A DNA stretch of 64,000 nt from IMG/VR virus record IMGVR_UViG_3300027899_000001, positions 1-64,000 of that record. One strand, given 5' to 3'. The stretch is from a virus. The position numbers were made by a program, and so were the translations under genes. Shown here piece after piece: positions 62,310 to 64,000 of this stretch; position 1 is the stretch's first letter; each line of letters begins with the position of its first letter. A model generated the notes under the pieces. The model was not told the origin of the DNA, made no database searches, and saw only the letters and a program-made list of their open reading frames with translations.

Positions 62310-62540
62310 TAAATCTCCTACCAACGAGTGCTTCTTAAGCAGCCATTTGTAATGCGTAACTATTTTCGCCGTTTACTTGCGTGTTGAGACATTCATTATT
62401 TCCCTTAGTATACAATCTAAACCAAATCATCCCCATTAAAAGCAATATCTCTTTTATAAAGATTTGTGGAGATGGTGGGATCCGACCCCACGTCTTGCAT
62501 ACCTACTCTATAACTAGCTCTTGCGAGCATTCTCAATATC
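62310..62540 (-). ncRNA. ssrA: Circularly permuted (two-piece) tmRNA
   Basis: On the minus strand the acceptor half comes first: hairpin GCTC-GCAA-GAGC (62528-62517), then AGGTATGCAAGAC, T-arm GTGGG/CCCAC (62491-62487 with 62479-62475) and CATCTCC (62474-62468). After a ~33-nt spacer the coding half begins GGGGATGATTTGGTTTAGAT (from 62434), like E. coli tmRNA GGGGCUGAUUCUGGAUUCGA. GGGGATG and CATCTCC form a full 7-bp acceptor stem (one G-U). TTGTATACT and AGGTATGCAA form P2 across the permutation. The tag frame (62370-62335) reads GENSYALQMAA then TAA, like the GE...YALAA tags of Bacteroidota. There is no anticodon arm and CCA is not encoded. The RNA should rescue stalled ribosomes and tag their products for proteolysis. 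The two pieces would be produced by excision of the spacer. Confidence 0.9.
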
Positions 62541-62548
62541 TTAAAGAA

Positions 62549-62556
62549 CAAATATA
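62549..62556 (-). promoter_or_regulatory. Bacteroidota-type -7 box (TATATTTG) of the tmRNA gene
   Basis: TATATTTG on the minus strand fits the TAnnTTTG -7 consensus of the Bacteroidota housekeeping sigma factor and would place the transcript start near 62541, just before the acceptor half. A good -33 TTG at the usual spacing is not evident. This gene may be read by host polymerase, unlike the late genes. Confidence 0.45.
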
Positions 62557-62600
62557 ATACAAAATCTTACAATTTGTATCATATCTTTGTTAATTATTTG

Positions 62601-62951
62601 TTAAACTTTAGCTTTTGTTGCTCTTTTTCTTGGAGCTGTAACAGGTTTAACAGTTTCAACTGGTTGTGTTGGAGGTGCTGGAGGTGCTGGAGGATTAACT
62701 ACTTGAGGATCTTCAGTAGGCGTATTAAATAATTTATTAAGACCAAAAAATCTCCAAAGTACATAATAAATAACAAATATTGCTAACCAAATTCCTAATA
62801 CTCCATGAAGTAATCCTTTAGTAGCTACAAATGCAAAAAATAATATTAATATATTAACATATTGTACCCAATATTTTTTAAATTCCGGCAATGCTGTATT
62901 TATTGCCCATCCTTTTAATACTTCCCATAATTTTGTTAAAAAGTTTTTCAT
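62601..62951 (-). CDS. Membrane protein with Pro-rich tail
   Basis: A 116-residue protein. Two membrane segments (YVNILILFFAFVATKGLLHG; GIWLAIFVIYYVLWRFFGL) are followed by a Pro/Ala-rich, finally basic tail (APPAPPTQPVETVKPVTAPR). Not recognised. The size and two-span topology would suit a holin-like or secretion-accessory protein, without stronger support. Confidence 0.65.
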   Translation of the reverse strand: MKNFLTKLWEVLKGWAINTALPEFKKYWVQYVNILILFFAFVATKGLLHGVLGIWLAIFVIYYVLWRFFGLNKLFNTPTEDPQVVNPPAPPAPPTQPVETVKPVTAPRKRATKAKV

Positions 62952-62973
62952 AGTTTTAAGTTTATTTTAAAGA

Positions 62974-63069
62974 TTATTTTTCTGATACTTTATCCCATAT
63001 AATAACTGCTAATAGGATAACTATTATACCCCCTAAGATAATAATAGTTTTTAAAAATGTTGTGTCCAT
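62974..63069 (-). CDS. Tiny single-span membrane protein
   Basis: A 31-residue ORF: MDTTFLKTIIILGGIIVILL, continuing hydrophobic and ending WDKVSEK. It fills the gap between the portal gene and the membrane protein above, on the same strand, with an ATG 18 bp after the portal stop. Very short, so confidence is limited, but composition is that of a real small membrane protein. Confidence 0.5.
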   Translation of the reverse strand: MDTTFLKTIIILGGIIVILLAVIIWDKVSEK

Positions 63070-63086
63070 GCTATTAAATTTTAATT

Positions 63087-64000
63087 TTAAATTCCTAATG
63101 TTGTTCCACCGGCTTCAGGTGCTGTTTCTGTTCCTCCTGTTTCAGTGCCAGGTTCAGTAGGAGCGCCAAGGCCAAGATCTTCTCCCCCGCCACCCATACC
63201 TAAACCGCCGCCAAGATCCATTCCTCCGCCCATTCCACCAGTTGAAGTTCCAGGAACTCCTCCTTCTTCGCCTTGAGCTGCATTAATACGTTTAACATTT
63301 TGAGCAATACGAGTAAGTTGTTCTCTTCTTTCTTTCTTATATCTTTCATTTAATTTCATATCTTCTTCAGTAAAATCCATATATTTTTCAACTAAAAATT
63401 TTGGATCAAAATACATTCCATCTACTGTTATATTTCCTTCAGCATCAACTTCTTGTTGTTTAATATTCATTAATTCACCAACTATACCAGATCCTTGTCT
63501 AGCTATGTCTCTTTTCTTAGCCTCAGTAAATAAGTTTTCTTCAATGAATTCAAGACCAATAGCACCTTTTAATGCTTTATCTTTTGCAAACTCTGGATGT
63601 TTTAAACAAAATTGAATCCAAGTAGGTTTTAATAATATATCTTGAAGTATAGAACGAATACGATTAATAAAATAATTAAATCTTATTTCTTCTCTTGCAA
63701 TGCTTTCTCCGCCAGTTGTCCAATTAGAACCGCCAGATGCACCTTCTTCTCCACTACTTGAAAATCTATCTTTTGGAATTTTTGTTTCAATAATAAATCT
63801 TTTCCAAAAATAATCAAGAGCCATTGTTCCTGTTAAATCAAATCCCTGAGGAGCAAAAGAATCCACTTCAACTTGTCCACCACCTTCTTTTGATGGAAAG
63901 ATATATTGTTTTGCAAATGAAAAATTTGGAGTTCCATTAATTGTTACTTCACCACTGTGATAATCTATTGTAACATCTTCTTTATACATTGCACGTAATT
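63087..64000 (-). CDS. Portal protein C-terminal part (T4 gp20-like), truncated by window edge
   Basis: The frame is open to base 64000, so the N-terminal part lies outside; the Met at 63989 is internal. DYFWKRFIIETKIPKDRFSS, then REEIRFNYFINRIRSILQDI and PTWIQFCLKHPEF, match the conserved stem and wing of T4 gp20-type portals. MDFTEEDMKLNERYKKERRE resembles the crown helix. The C-terminus is a Gly/Glu/Thr-rich flexible tail (GGMGGGMDLGGGLGMGGGGE). The portal dodecamer is the DNA channel at the head vertex and docks the large terminase encoded at 31407. Confidence 0.88.
   Translation of the reverse strand, partial: LRAMYKEDVTIDYHSGEVTINGTPNFSFAKQYIFPSKEGGGQVEVDSFAPQGFDLTGTMALDYFWKRFIIETKIPKDRFSSSGEEGASGGSNWTTGGESIAREEIRFNYFINRIRSILQDILLKPTWIQFCLKHPEFAKDKALKGAIGLEFIEENLFTEAKKRDIARQGSGIVGELMNIKQQEVDAEGNITVDGMYFDPKFLVEKYMDFTEEDMKLNERYKKERREQLTRIAQNVKRINAAQGEEGGVPGTSTGGMGGGMDLGGGLGMGGGGEDLGLGAPTEPGTETGGTETAPEAGGTTLGI

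Noticed and set aside
62467-62535. A tRNA gene on the minus strand (T-arm and acceptor end visible)
   Set aside because: There is no anticodon or D-arm in the right place, and the 5' acceptor strand lies downstream at 62434 in front of a tag frame; this is the acceptor half of a permuted tmRNA.

Overview
The window is part of the genome of a large T4-like tailed phage (contractile tail) whose host is probably a member of the Bacteroidota. The T4 core set is visible: a gp14-like neck protein, small and large terminase, tail sheath, tail tube, a tail chaperone/baseplate-type protein, a tape-measure protein and the C-terminal half of the portal. Signs of a Bacteroidota host are the very AT-rich DNA, A-rich start regions with almost no Shine-Dalgarno sequence, FN3 modules with the GVCWNTSxNPT signature, a TAnnTTTG-type promoter before the RNA gene, and a tmRNA tag starting Gly-Glu.

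Layout. 1-5590: four Gly-X-Gln collagen-like fibre genes, three ending in an S74-type self-cleaving chaperone. 5611-10547: small virion-type genes, a three-domain propeller/FkbM-methyltransferase/radical-SAM protein, a TPR-methyltransferase and a Zn-ribbon protein. 10592-27163: one 5523-residue modular beta-helix/FN3/LamG protein with a signal-peptide-like N-terminus. 27191-41978: neck, terminase and tail genes interrupted by three free-standing HNH homing endonucleases. 42040-44359: thymidylate synthase, two small proteins and a glycosyltransferase. At 44360 transcription converges at a bidirectional terminator, and the rest runs on the minus strand except for a fourth HNH gene. 44356-53831: a MoxR-type AAA+ ATPase next to a metallopeptidase/VWA protein, a probable virion protein, a lysozyme, an HExxH membrane protein and a membrane protein with a charged tail. 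54018-62234: a spanin-like protein, a PD-(D/E)XK nuclease, an ECF-like sigma factor, thymidylate kinase and several proteins sharing one N-terminal leader. 62285-62556: a tmRNA gene in circularly permuted order. 62601-64000: two membrane proteins and the portal.

How it fits together. A recurrent GAATATATAAAATAAA-like motif lies just upstream of many starts on both strands and may be a late promoter read by the phage sigma factor. At least six otherwise unrelated proteins begin with the same leader (EKFsEeSDPixDMGIG), which resembles a capsid-targeting propeptide. The fibres, the giant protein and the sugar/SAM enzymes point to strong investment in host-surface recognition and modification.

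The most unusual element is the permuted two-piece tmRNA on the minus strand. Its acceptor half precedes its coding half, the 7-bp acceptor stem and P2 pair across the permutation, and it encodes the tag GENSYALQMAA.
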